Shown here: one piece after another, positions 9,687-18,115 of the stretch
Layout of the letters: the number at the start of each line of letters is the position of its first letter
Position numbering within the stretch: the stretch's first letter is position 1
DNA from: Gaiellasilicea sp037721555
Lineage (GTDB): Bacteria > Actinomycetota > Thermoleophilia > Gaiellales > Gaiellaceae
DNA: 64,000 nucleotides
Direction: 5' to 3'
Assembly: GCA_037721555.1 (NCBI GenBank)
Contig: JBBJOI010000014.1
Span: forward strand, 4,255 to 68,254
The notes under the pieces: model-generated
The model's database searches: none
What the model was told of the DNA's origin: nothing
The model's input: only the letters and a program-made list of their open reading frames with translations
Position numbers and translations under genes: made by a program

Positions 9687-9864
9687 GGGAGCGACGGGAC
9701 TCGAACCCGCGACCTCCGGCGTGACAGGCTTGTTCCGCGAAGACGACGATTGGCGACGATTGACGCGCTATGGCTCTATTCATGCGCCTCTGCGGGCCTG
9801 GCGTCTGATTTGCACACGATTGCGTAGGCTCGACTTCGGCCGTTTGCTGCCCTTCTGCTGCCCG
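9687..9864 (-). repeat. tRNA-Asp 3'-half copy B with type I tail
   Basis: The core (9687-9729) is identical to copy A over 43 bp. To its right are two GCGACGATTG-like units (about 9740-9760), the segment 'gcgctatggctctattcatgcg', and the tail gctgcccttctgctgcccg ending at 9864. On the minus strand the tail reads GQQKGSK in one frame and leads into the tRNA half, as integrase gene ends commonly do at attP or attL sites. No integrase body is attached. Confidence 0.8.
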
Positions 9865-9988
9865 CGCGCGACTCGTTGACCGGCGGAGAGGACGAGGTTG
9901 CGGCTGGTAAAGGACACTGTGGTCCCGAGCGCGAATCACCGAGCCGCGGGGAGCGCAGGCGGCGTCTACGTGACGCGTCGCGTGCCGC

Positions 9989-10651
9989 CTACGTCCGCCG
10001 GCTCTCGGAAGCGGCGGCCAGACCGGCCAGGATGAGGTCGAGTCCCAGCTCGAACTCAGTGTCGTGATCGCAGGCAACGACGTGTGGCGCGACCTCGCGC
10101 ATGCGTGGGAAGCGCTTGGGATCGACTGTGCGCACATCGAAGCGGGCGGCGGTTCCGTCCGTGCTCGGCTCCAGCGCGAAGCCGACGATCTCCGCTAGGG
10201 CGTACCCGTATGCGTAGCTCGAGAGCGTCCGGAAGCTCTGGAGCGCCTGTTCAGGAGTGAACCCCGCGCCACGGAGGATGTCGAGCATCTGCTCGACCGG
10301 CGCCAGCGCTTCGGGGCTTTTCACCGTCCGCTTACCCACGAGCGGGAAGACGTGCGGATGCGCTTGGGCGAGCTGGCGGTACGAGCGGAATCGTTCGCGG
10401 AGCCGCTCCTCCCAACTCCCAGCCTCGGACGGAGCTCCCATCTCGCCGACGACGGCCTCGACTATCGCGTCGATGAGTGCGTCCTTGCTGGGGAAGTAGT
10501 GGTAGAGGGCCATTGCCTCGACGGCGAGCTCGCGCCCGAGCTTGCGCATGCTCAATCCCTCGATCCCATCGCGATCGACGAGAGCGACGGCCGCCTCGAC
10601 GATCCGGTCCCGATCGAGCCGGGCTCTGCTCTGCTTCGTCCGGTTTGACAT
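9989..10651 (-). CDS. TetR/AcrR family repressor
   Basis: A 220-residue TetR protein. The N-terminal helix-turn-helix spans residues 10-60, with the family pattern GLSMRKLGRELAVEAMALYHYF followed by PSKDALIDAI. The C-terminal ligand-binding domain ends in FELGLDLILAGL, typical of one TetR subgroup. The start at 10651 lies 16 bases from a perfect inverted repeat (10667-10684), and the gene is divergent from the 4-TM protein gene. It therefore probably represses itself and that neighbour in response to a small hydrophobic ligand. The ligand is unknown. Confidence 0.9.
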   Translation of the reverse strand: MSNRTKQSRARLDRDRIVEAAVALVDRDGIEGLSMRKLGRELAVEAMALYHYFPSKDALIDAIVEAVVGEMGAPSEAGSWEERLRERFRSYRQLAQAHPHVFPLVGKRTVKSPEALAPVEQMLDILRGAGFTPEQALQSFRTLSSYAYGYALAEIVGFALEPSTDGTAARFDVRTVDPKRFPRMREVAPHVVACDHDTEFELGLDLILAGLAAASESRRT

Positions 10652-10658
10652 TTTACGA

Positions 10659-10685
10659 TGTAAGGCGTAAGGTCGTTACCTTACA
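10659..10685. promoter_or_regulatory. TetR operator (nested inverted repeats)
   Basis: GTAAGGT-CGTT-ACCTTAC (10667-10684) is a perfect 7-bp inverted repeat. An outer pair, TGTAAGG (10659-10665) and CCTTACA (10679-10685), overlaps it. The site lies between the tetR start (10651) and the divergent gene start (10724), where a TetR dimer or pair of dimers would block both promoters. Confidence 0.7.
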
Positions 10686-10723
10686 CCGTACAGTCCGTGT
10701 CACTCACCAGGGAGATGAACCCG

Positions 10724-11170
10724 ATGTTGCCATTGAGATTTGGGGGATGGGCGAACCTCGCCATCGCCGCCGCCCACCTCGTCGCGTTTGGCTGGGCCTG
10801 GACGGTCTTTCGCTGGGTCGACATCGAGGCTCCGATGCGCGACCTCGCCGATCAGCACGCGGCGCTGCCGTACTTGTTGACGTTATTCGTGGCCGCCTTT
10901 TTCCTTGTCTTCGGGCTCTATGCGCTATCGGCCGCAGGAGATCTGCGCCGGCTCCCGCTGCTCCGACCAGTCTTGGGATTCGTCGCCATCGTCTACCTGC
11001 TCCGCGCGACGCTTCTCGGAGGCATCTCCGACCTCCTCGCGGGCGACGTCAAGCAGGTCGTCTTCGCGGTGATCGCGCTCCTGATCGGACTCTGCTATGC
11101 CTCCGGCTTTCGCGCGCTCGGGAAACGGCGGAAGCGGATCGAGATCGCACGTCCCGAGCTTTCGAGCTGA
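10724..11170 (+). CDS. four-helix integral membrane protein
   Basis: A protein of 148 residues with four hydrophobic segments at roughly 10-28, 49-68, 80-97 and 110-127, and a basic C-terminus (GKRRKRIEIAR). A ribosome site AGGGAG (10709-10714) lies 9 bases before the ATG at 10724. Upstream in-frame GTG (10697) and ATG (10715) are possible but badly spaced. The gene is divergent from tetR and shares its operator, so it is the likely TetR target. I do not recognise the family. A small efflux or stress membrane protein is possible but unproven. Confidence 0.75.
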   Translation: MLPLRFGGWANLAIAAAHLVAFGWAWTVFRWVDIEAPMRDLADQHAALPYLLTLFVAAFFLVFGLYALSAAGDLRRLPLLRPVLGFVAIVYLLRATLLGGISDLLAGDVKQVVFAVIALLIGLCYASGFRALGKRRKRIEIARPELSS

Positions 11171-11270
11171 CGAGCTGCCGAGCTGCCAGCGGTCGCCGAG
11201 CCGCCGGCTGGACGAATGTGACCGTCGAGGGGCGCGTGACGCCGGCGAACGCGTCAAACAGGAGATCAGT

Positions 11271-11918
11271 GTGAGCGGTGAGGCTGCGCGCAGCGACGGG
11301 CGACTGTTCGCCTGGGCGGGGCTCGTGGGCGTGACGATAGTGCTCGTCTTCATTGTCCGGCAGGGTGTCGGCCTGCCGGAAGACTTTCGCTACAGCTACT
11401 GGACGGTCCTGGTGGGCGTGGTCTCGAACGCGATCACGCTTGGCGTCGTGGTGCTGATCGCCGGGCGGGGCAATGTGCGGGAGATGCTCGCGCTGCGGCG
11501 CCCGAGGTCGTGGTGGCGGGCAGCGTTGATCGGCGTGCTTGTGATCGTGGGCACAGGGCTACTACTCGTGCTTCTTCCGTTCCTCCAAACCAGTGAAGAG
11601 CAGGGCCTCGAGGTCGCCTGGGATCCCGATCGCGCTCTCCCGTTCGTACTCAATGCGGCGATCGCCGCCCTCGTTTCGCCGATCGTCGAGGAGCTGACCT
11701 TTCGCGGTCTGGGCTTCACGCTGTTGGAGCGCTTCGGCCAGGGACGGGCGATCGCGCTGACCGGTCTCGCCTTTGCGCTCACCCATGGCCTCCTGTTGCC
11801 GCTGATCTCCATCGCAGCCTTCGGCTTTGGTCTGGCCTATCTGCGCAGCCGCACGCGCAGCGTCTACCCCGGCATCCTCATCCACACGCTGGTCAACCTC
11901 GCGTCGTCGGCGCCGTAG
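11271..11918 (+). CDS. CPBP family intramembrane metalloprotease
   Basis: A 215-residue membrane protein with the three CPBP signatures: EELTFR (E140, E141, R145), FALTH (H172) and HTLVN (H205, N209). Hydrophobic helices at about 12-30, 45-63, 84-104, 125-140, 160-185 and 198-212 carry them inside the membrane. The GTG at 11271 is preceded by AGGAG at a spacing of 6; the open frame upstream of it has no coding character. Members of this family cleave within the membrane in bacteriocin immunity and prenyl-protein processing. The target here is unknown. The gene lies 100 bp after the 4-TM gene on the same strand and may be co-transcribed. Confidence 0.85.
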   Translation: MSGEAARSDGRLFAWAGLVGVTIVLVFIVRQGVGLPEDFRYSYWTVLVGVVSNAITLGVVVLIAGRGNVREMLALRRPRSWWRAALIGVLVIVGTGLLLVLLPFLQTSEEQGLEVAWDPDRALPFVLNAAIAALVSPIVEELTFRGLGFTLLERFGQGRAIALTGLAFALTHGLLLPLISIAAFGFGLAYLRSRTRSVYPGILIHTLVNLASSAP

Positions 11919-12524
11919 CCGTGGGGCGCGTAGCGCTGACCGGAGAACTACGGCGGCTTTGCGAGCCCGATGCACCGTTTGCCTCAAGTGACGTCGCGGT
12001 GGACGTGCCGGCGGGCCGCGAGCGGGCGCTGGTTCGCTACGGCCTCACGGCCAGGGCGCAGACGTTGCAGCGCGCGAGCGCGAGGCGACGCGACGCTTCT
12101 GGCGGCGCTGTGGGAGCTTGAGCTCGACGCCTCCGACAACGCGCTCGTGCTCCTCGACGGGCTCCTGAACCAGCTGCTCTCCCTCGTGCCGGTCTTGTGG
12201 ACGAGCCGCATTGTCCTCGTCGACGACGATCGGCAGCTAGGAGCGAAGGATCTTCGCGACGCCGCGCTAGCCACGCATCTGCTGGCCATTCAAAGAACTG
12301 AGAACCGAGAGTCGGCAGAGCGGGCCCTCGCGGTGATCCCCTCGCTGGGCGTCGAGCGAATCGAGGTGATGGACGACCACCAAGATCCATCTCGGCGACG
12401 ATCCGGCCCGCGTTCTCCATAGCGCGCTTCCAGGTACGTGGTGAAGGCTCGGCGGATGCGAACGCCAGCAGGCGGATGCAGGTGGGCGGCGCCCAACGTT
12501 GGAGGTCTCTCTGAGGAGCTCAGT
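11919..12524. other. 606-bp gap with no supportable gene
   Basis: Overlapping open frames exist on both strands (for example plus 11970-12422 and minus 12037-12420). None has a ribosome site, a recognisable motif or consistent codon use. It may be a heavily decayed gene. Confidence 0.4.
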
Positions 12525-14552
12525 TCAGTTCTCGTGATCGCGGAAACCCATGGTCAGCGCCCGCAGCACGAGCACGACGCTGACGAGCAGGAGGTTGTAA
12601 CCCAGCAGTTGGAACAGGCTCATTGCCGAGGTGACGTCGGGTCCGCCGTTGGCGTTGAGCAGGAGCACGGCCATGATGCCGGTTGCGGCGCCGAGGAAGG
12701 CGGTCACGGCCCGTTGGAGCATTGAGCGAACGAACTGGCGGTCGTCGGCGTCGGCGAGCATTCTGACGCGAATGGTCAGCTCCCCGCGTTCTAGGGCAGT
12801 GGTGAGTCGGGCGAGGCGGCGTGGGAGTGGGCGCAGGAGCGGTAGGAGGGAGATCAGCTCTTCGGTTGCCGCCCGTGCGGACATCGAGCCCATCTGATCT
12901 CGGAGTAGGGACACGGCGTATGCGCGGGACTCCTCGACGATGTCGAAGCCGGGATCGAGGTGCATGAGCGTTCCTTCCAGGGTGGCCAGGCAGCGGAACA
13001 CCGCGGCCACCTCCGGTGGGACGGAGAGTCCGTGTTCGGGGACAAGACGAAACAGGTCGGCAAACAGCTCGGCGTCACTACCGGTCGATGGACCCAGGTG
13101 GTGGGCCATGAAGCGCCCGAGGGCACGTTCGAGCGGCTGTACGTCTACGTCTGCGGAGGGAACCAGGATCTCTATCAGGGCGTCTCGTGCCGCAGCGGGG
13201 TCCTCGCGATCGAGGGCAACGAAGAGCTGCCGGAGCGCCGATCGCATGGTTGGGTCGAGGCGACCAACCGATCCGAAGTCGAGCAGCCCGATCCGGCCGT
13301 CGTGCAGCAGCAGGACGTTCCCGGGATGAGGATCGGCGTGGAAAACCCCGTCGAGCATGATCTGCGTCAAGACGAAGTGCAGCAGTGCCCGCGCGAGGGG
13401 GGCCTGGTCGACGCTGTGCTCGTCGAGCAACAGTGCCGTACCGATCGAGGTGCCCTCCAGGCGTTCCATCACCAGCACTCGTCGGGTGCACAGACAAGCA
13501 TTGGGCACCGGTACCCTCACCGCCACCGCCGTTTCGTCGTAGCGACGAGCCGAGCTCTGGGCGACGGCAACCATGTTGCGAGCTTCGATGCGGAAGTCCA
13601 GCTCCTCGCCGATAGCGGTGGCGAAGCCGTTGGCCAGCTCGACTGCCCCCAGGTTACGAGCCCAGCGGCTGCGAGCTTCCAAGAAGCGGGCAATCCGGCT
13701 GAGGATGTCGACGTCACGCGCGATGAGCGGCCCGATGTTGGGCCTTTGGACCTTGACCACGACGGCTTCGCCCGAAGGAAGGGTCGCGGCGTGGACCTGA
13801 GCGATGGAAGCGGCCGCGATGGGTTGGGGGTCGACGTGGGCGAAGGCCGCCGCTGGCCCGAACTCTTCGTGCAGCGTACGTTCGACCTCTTCCCACGCCA
13901 CGGGCGGGGCTCGGTCCGTCAACGTGCCCAGCTCGTCGGTGTACTCCGGCGGGAGCAGGTCACGCCGGGTCGACAGGAGCTGACCGAGCTTGATAAAGGT
14001 GACGCCGCCTTCCTCCAGTGCCAAACGTAGCGAGCGGGCCAGAGCCCGTCGCTCGGCGTCGTCGTTCGACGCGCGCCGACGCCGGCGGCTCGACAGCAGA
14101 CCGTGGCGCAGCGTGATGGCGAAGATCTCGGCGTAGCGCCGGCTCCGGCCCAGCTTCCTGCGCCACGCCCGCCTCAAGTTCACGACCCGCAGTCCGGATC
14201 CGCTGGGGACGACCACTTCGGCGGCGGCGAGAAACGCCATCGCCCCGACCACCGCCAGTCCGATCTGAACGGTCACCAGGGCCGAGGTGATGGGTTCGTT
14301 ACCTGTCTGGAGCGACACCCCGGCGGCGAACCACACCACGTTTCCGACAATCGCAGCGATGACCGCCCGTACCAGACCGATCTGCAGGCCGAGCAGGCGC
14401 CGGGGCACCAACACCAGGAATGCCACGAACGGGACGCCGGTGACAAGGATGAGCAGAGCCGTGAGGAAGGGGTTCATGAGGCGGTCAACCGTGCCGGGAG
14501 CGACAGCACGCACGGCCACGTAGGTATGACCCGCCAATCTCGCGACAAGCAC
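12525..14552 (-). CDS. ABC1 / UbiB-AarF family atypical kinase with membrane anchors
   Basis: A 675-residue ABC1-family protein. The N-terminal 120 residues carry two or three membrane helices. The kinase-like core follows with the family hallmarks: FIKLGQLLSTRRDLLP (KxGQ motif), AAASIAQVHAA (Ala-rich loop replacing the glycine loop), VVVKVQRP (ATP lysine), EELDFRIEARN (ExD motif), FHADPHPGNVLL (catalytic loop) and LLDFGS (metal aspartate). Two more helices lie at the C-terminus. UbiB/COQ8 relatives use ATPase activity to support isoprenoid-quinone or lipid metabolism, but actinobacterial members with anchors at both ends are mostly uncharacterised. An internal ATG at 14477 (MNPFLTALL) is an alternative start. 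Confidence 0.88.
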   Translation of the reverse strand: MLVARLAGHTYVAVRAVAPGTVDRLMNPFLTALLILVTGVPFVAFLVLVPRRLLGLQIGLVRAVIAAIVGNVVWFAAGVSLQTGNEPITSALVTVQIGLAVVGAMAFLAAAEVVVPSGSGLRVVNLRRAWRRKLGRSRRYAEIFAITLRHGLLSSRRRRRASNDDAERRALARSLRLALEEGGVTFIKLGQLLSTRRDLLPPEYTDELGTLTDRAPPVAWEEVERTLHEEFGPAAAFAHVDPQPIAAASIAQVHAATLPSGEAVVVKVQRPNIGPLIARDVDILSRIARFLEARSRWARNLGAVELANGFATAIGEELDFRIEARNMVAVAQSSARRYDETAVAVRVPVPNACLCTRRVLVMERLEGTSIGTALLLDEHSVDQAPLARALLHFVLTQIMLDGVFHADPHPGNVLLLHDGRIGLLDFGSVGRLDPTMRSALRQLFVALDREDPAAARDALIEILVPSADVDVQPLERALGRFMAHHLGPSTGSDAELFADLFRLVPEHGLSVPPEVAAVFRCLATLEGTLMHLDPGFDIVEESRAYAVSLLRDQMGSMSARAATEELISLLPLLRPLPRRLARLTTALERGELTIRVRMLADADDRQFVRSMLQRAVTAFLGAATGIMAVLLLNANGGPDVTSAMSLFQLLGYNLLLVSVVLVLRALTMGFRDHEN

Positions 14553-14687
14553 AGCCCCCGCCCCCGACGTCAGCCATTGGCCCGACGAGGCGGAGCGGGG
14601 GCCAGGCGGAAGTGCAAGCGTCCGCTCTCTCAGGCATCCCGGATGAGCTCGACTGGGCGGTGGGCGTTGTCATCGTTGTAGCGTCGT

Positions 14688-15232
14688 TCATGCGGCACGG
14701 TGCGGTGGCATGATGATGTCGACGGCCAGTTTGAGGGAGGCGTCGAGTTCTTGGCCGGTTGAACCGCTGTCGAGGTCGGCGTGGCGCAGCTCGCTGATTC
14801 CGAGGTACAGGTGCGTAGGCCAGGCGGGCGTGGCGAGTTGCTTCGGCCTGCCGGTTAGGCCGAGATCGCTGTAGAGCCCTTCGAGGAGGGCCAGCTTGGG
14901 GTACGGGTGACGCGCTCGAGCACGTTCTGGATACGGGGGTCGGAGACGGCCGCGAGCACCGCGGGGTAGGCGTTGCCTCAGGCTGCCCCGGCGTATGCAC
15001 CGGCCGCCAGCGCGGTCAGGCGCTCGCGCGGGTCGGGGATGGATTGGATGCGGTCGATCGTCTCCGTGGTCGCGAGCTGTTCCCACAGTTCGAGGGTCGC
15101 GGCGATCAGCTCGGCGCGGTCGGCGAAGTGCCAGTAGAAGCCCGATCTCCCGCTCGACTTCTTCGTCGACGGGCTCGCGACCCGAGCCGGTACCTGACGG
15201 CGCGACGGCCGTCGCAAAAGGAGCCGTGGCAT
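14688..15232 (-). pseudogene. decayed TetR-family regulator
   Basis: Three pieces in two frames rebuild a TetR protein. The recognition-helix end GRSGFYWHFADRAELIAAT and the following helices run in one frame to a TGA at 14978-14980. The same frame continues after the stop with NAYPAVLAAVSDPRIQNVLE. At about 14900-14912 the frame shifts, and the C-terminal domain continues as LALLEGLYSDLGLTG...LYLGISELRHADLD...ELDASLKLAVDIIMP to the stop at 14688. The first half of the helix-turn-helix and the start are not recognisable. One in-frame stop plus one frameshift make this non-functional as read. Confidence 0.75.
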
Positions 15233-15574
15233 GGCTCGGGCCTCCTGTGCGTGCAGGTGGGCGCATTAGCTCGGCCGAGCCGCCGCGCGAGGCAGCTCGT
15301 AGTCCGTCGAACCGCGCCTGCCGAGGGCGCTGTCGCGGTCGAACGGCCGGCGCGGCGGCGCGAGTAGGTGCCAACTTGAGCCGAAGCCGCAGCCCGTGGC
15401 CATCGGCGTCCCGTCATGCTCGCGGCTTGCTTTCACACTTGACCTGTTTTCGGCGGCTTGATTCGTGAAAACTGCCGTTAAGTACAGCCCGGGGCAGCAA
15501 ACGATGACTTTCGGAGCGAGCGTTCGCGTCTATCTAGGCAACTAAATATGCTGATTTGCGCGTATTTCGAGGAC
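15233..15574. other. non-coding gap left of copy C
   Basis: No gene is seen. It contains 'gcagcaaacgatg' at about 15496-15508. This is the reverse complement of the 'atcgtttgctgc' motif found left of copies D and E, and it recurs as 'gcagcaaacgatga' left of copy G. Confidence 0.4.
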
Positions 15575-15753
15575 GGGGGCGACGGGACTCGAACCCGCGA
15601 CCTCCGGCGTGACAGGCTTGTTCCGGGGAAACGACGATTGGCGACGATTGACGCGCAGTCGCTCGATTCATGCGGCGGTTAGGGCCTCGTGGTCTGGTTT
15701 ACGCAAGCTTGATCGGCTTTGATTTCGAGCGTTTGCTGCCCTTCTGCTGCCCG
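15575..15753 (-). repeat. tRNA-Asp 3'-half copy C with type I tail
   Basis: The core (15575-15617) has one substitution against the consensus (ggggGcg for gggAgcg, in the acceptor strand). To its right are 'ttgttcc', two GACGATTG units and the tail gctgcccttctgctgcccg ending at 15753. On the minus strand a frame reads TVLGQQKGSKRSKSK and stops at 15699. Confidence 0.8.
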
Positions 15754-15838
15754 AGAACCGTTAACCCGGGGCATCCGCGCGCCCGGGGAGTGAGGGTCGT
15801 GCGGTTTGCAACTCCGGCGGGGCGCATGTGGGCGAGAT

Positions 15839-16501
15839 TTAGGTTCCTCTCGCAGCGGCGTCGTCGCGCGCGAGCGGACGCCCGTCGGCCGGAGTGCCGA
15901 TCCCGTCGAGCACTTGATGTGCGAGTCGCTCCGTGAAGCCGGCATCCAGCGGCTCCCCGCTCAAGAGCAGGCGGTAGATGACCGCTCCGTGGAGCGCGTC
16001 GATGGCGAGCTCGATGTCGGCGTCCGCCCGGATCTCGCCGCGTTGGCGGCCTCGCGCGAGCGCCTCGAGCATGGCCCGTCGGCGTGCCGGCACGACATCG
16101 CGGTGGAACCGCTCGGCCAGGTCGGGATCGTGTTGCAGGTCGGCGATGAGCCCGGCGACCACCCGACCTCCGATCGGCTCGACGAGCACGGCGACGAGCC
16201 AGTCGAGCAGCTCCCGGACGTCCTCCTGCGCGGGCCCGCCGTCGAGTCGAGGCTGGAGCACTGCGTCGGAGCCGGCGAGGTAGGCCTCGAGCGCAAGTGC
16301 TGCCCTCGAGGGCCACCAGCGATAGATCGTCTGCTTGCCGACTCCCGCCCTTGCCGCCACTCCTTCGATCGTCAGCTCCCGGTACCCCACCTCGACGAGG
16401 AGTTCCTGGGTCGCGACGATGATCGCTTGATGAGAGCGCTCGCTGCGGCGACGCCCGCGCTCCCGAGGCGGTTCGACCTGGTGAGGAGTAACGTCCGCCA
16501 T
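15839..16501 (-). CDS. TetR/AcrR family repressor
   Basis: A 220-residue TetR protein with a basic N-terminal arm (RERGRRRSERS) and the helix-turn-helix LTIEGVAARAGVGKQTIYRWWPSRAAL at about 42-70. A helical ligand-binding domain follows. The start at 16501 faces the 16586 flavocytochrome gene across 84 bp that hold two copies of a perfect palindrome, so the protein very probably represses itself and that redox operon. The inducing ligand is unknown. The stop codon lies about 85 bp right of the type I tail of copy C. Confidence 0.9.
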   Translation of the reverse strand: MADVTPHQVEPPRERGRRRSERSHQAIIVATQELLVEVGYRELTIEGVAARAGVGKQTIYRWWPSRAALALEAYLAGSDAVLQPRLDGGPAQEDVRELLDWLVAVLVEPIGGRVVAGLIADLQHDPDLAERFHRDVVPARRRAMLEALARGRQRGEIRADADIELAIDALHGAVIYRLLLSGEPLDAGFTERLAHQVLDGIGTPADGRPLARDDAAARGT

Positions 16502-16524
16502 CGAGAGAGGTTATCACCTAGACA

Positions 16525-16570
16525 AGACGTCTCGTCTCATGGTAAGTTGACAGCACGAGACGTATCGTCT
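16525..16570. promoter_or_regulatory. twin palindromic TetR operators
   Basis: AGACG-TCT-CGTCT (16525-16537) and AGACG-TAT-CGTCT (16558-16570) are perfect 5-bp palindromes with 3-bp centres. Their starts are 33 bp apart, about three helical turns, which places two dimers on the same face. They sit between the divergent tetR (16501) and the flavocytochrome start (16586). Confidence 0.75.
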
Positions 16571-16585
16571 AGGAACGGGGAAGAG

Positions 16586-18115
16586 GTGTCCACCGGAACG
16601 ACCAAGACGCTCGGGAAGCTTGCTCCGCTTCGCGGCCCGCTCGTGCTCACCGCGCTCTGCACGGCGCCGCTCCTTCTCTGGGCGCGCTCCGCGCCCCTCG
16701 AGGCTCGCTTCAGCGGCTCCTTCGCAAGCCTGACGAGCGTCGCGGTCCTCTGCGCGTTCGCCGGCACGGCCGCGTTCGCGCTCAACCTCCTGCTCGGCGC
16801 ACGCCTGCGGGTCGTCGAGACGCTCTTCGGCGGCCTCGACAGCATGTACAAGGCCCATCGAGTCTTGGGGCAGGTCGCCTTCACGCTGCTGCTCGGCCAT
16901 GTCGTCTTCGTCCTCGCCGGGCGCGCGACCATCTCCACCGGCACCGCCGTCGAGCTCCTCGGGCCGGGTGCGGGATGGACGGTCTTCGCCGGGGTGCTCG
17001 CCTTCGGGGCGATGGCCGTGTCGATCCTGACCACCCTGTTCGTGCGGCTGGGACACGAGGTCTTCGTCTACGTCCAGCGCACGTTCGGGTTCATCTTCCT
17101 CGCGGCGTCCTACCACGTGTTCACGACGTCCGGGGCGAAAGCCCAATCGGTTGCCTTGAACCGTTACATGGCGGTGCTGGCGACCCTCGGCGTCGTCGCG
17201 TTCGCCTATCGCTCCCTGTTCGGCAACGTGCTCGTCCGTCGTCGTCGATATCGGATCACGGCCGTGAACCGGCTCGACGAGTTCGTCACCGAGATCGTGA
17301 TGGAACCTCTCGGCCGGCCGCTCACCTTCACACCGGGCCAGTTCGTCTTCGTCAGCTTCCGCTCACTTGCCCTCAGCGCAGAGCTGCATCCGTGGGAGGT
17401 GTCGGTGGAGCGCCAGGTCTTCTCGTTTCGAGCCGGGGAGGTCGGCAACCAGTTCCACCCCTTCTCGATCACCGCGTCGCCGGGCGAGCCGACCCTGAGG
17501 GTCACCGTCAAGGCGATCGGCGACTACACGCGCGCCCTGCGCAGGCTCGAGCCGGATGCGGAGGCGGTCGTCGAGGGCCCCTACGGCTCCTTCTCGCATT
17601 GGAACGTGCCGAGCGGCCGGCAAGTCTGGCTGGCTGGAGGGATCGGCGTCACGCCGTTCCTCAGCATGGCCCGCAGCCTCGGCGACCGCAGCGGGCAGTC
17701 CATCGACTTCTACTACTGCGTCGAGCACGACGAGGAGGCGCACTTCCTCGACGAGCTCCAGGCGATTGCGAGCCGCCGCGAAGACTTTCGCGTCACCGTC
17801 GTTGCGAGAGACCGGGAGGGCTTCCTCACCGCGGAGCGCCTCGCGAACGAGCACGCGGACCTCGTCTCCGCGCACGTGCTGATCTGCGGGCCGCCCGCCA
17901 TGATCGACAACCTGCGGGCCCAGCTCACGACCCACGGGGTGCCAGACCGACAGATCCATGCGGAGGAGTTCGGGTTCGCGAAGCTCGGCCGGACGGGATC
18001 GACCACCGCTTCCCCACGCAGGGCCCCGGTGCCGCTGACCGCTCTCGTCGGGGCGCTCTCAGCCGCGGTCGCCCTGATCGCGATCGGCCTCCTCGTCGCG
18101 GGCTACGCGACATGA
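16586..18115 (+). CDS. ferric-reductase-like transmembrane flavocytochrome
   Basis: A 509-residue protein with an N-terminal heme-b membrane domain of about six helices (residues 15-215). It includes histidines in YKAHRVLGQ, LLLGHVVFV, RLGHEVFVYV and AASYHVFTT that fit the bis-heme pattern of ferric reductase-like domains. A ferredoxin-reductase fold follows: FAD motif FHPFSITA, then the NAD(P)H part with GGIGVTPFLSM and LICGPPAMI. One more helix (about 485-505) ends the protein. It can pass electrons from NAD(P)H through FAD and heme. The GTG start at 16586 follows a GGGGAAGAG ribosome site. The gene overlaps the next by 4 bases (ATGA), so the two are translated together. The operon is under the TetR described above. 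Confidence 0.88.
   Translation: MSTGTTKTLGKLAPLRGPLVLTALCTAPLLLWARSAPLEARFSGSFASLTSVAVLCAFAGTAAFALNLLLGARLRVVETLFGGLDSMYKAHRVLGQVAFTLLLGHVVFVLAGRATISTGTAVELLGPGAGWTVFAGVLAFGAMAVSILTTLFVRLGHEVFVYVQRTFGFIFLAASYHVFTTSGAKAQSVALNRYMAVLATLGVVAFAYRSLFGNVLVRRRRYRITAVNRLDEFVTEIVMEPLGRPLTFTPGQFVFVSFRSLALSAELHPWEVSVERQVFSFRAGEVGNQFHPFSITASPGEPTLRVTVKAIGDYTRALRRLEPDAEAVVEGPYGSFSHWNVPSGRQVWLAGGIGVTPFLSMARSLGDRSGQSIDFYYCVEHDEEAHFLDELQAIASRREDFRVTVVARDREGFLTAERLANEHADLVSAHVLICGPPAMIDNLRAQLTTHGVPDRQIHAEEFGFAKLGRTGSTTASPRRAPVPLTALVGALSAAVALIAIGLLVAGYAT

Noticed and set aside
11970..12422. 150-residue plus-strand protein
   Set aside because: The middle reads like a reverse image of a possible old minus-strand gene, but no frame on either strand is continuous or motif-bearing.
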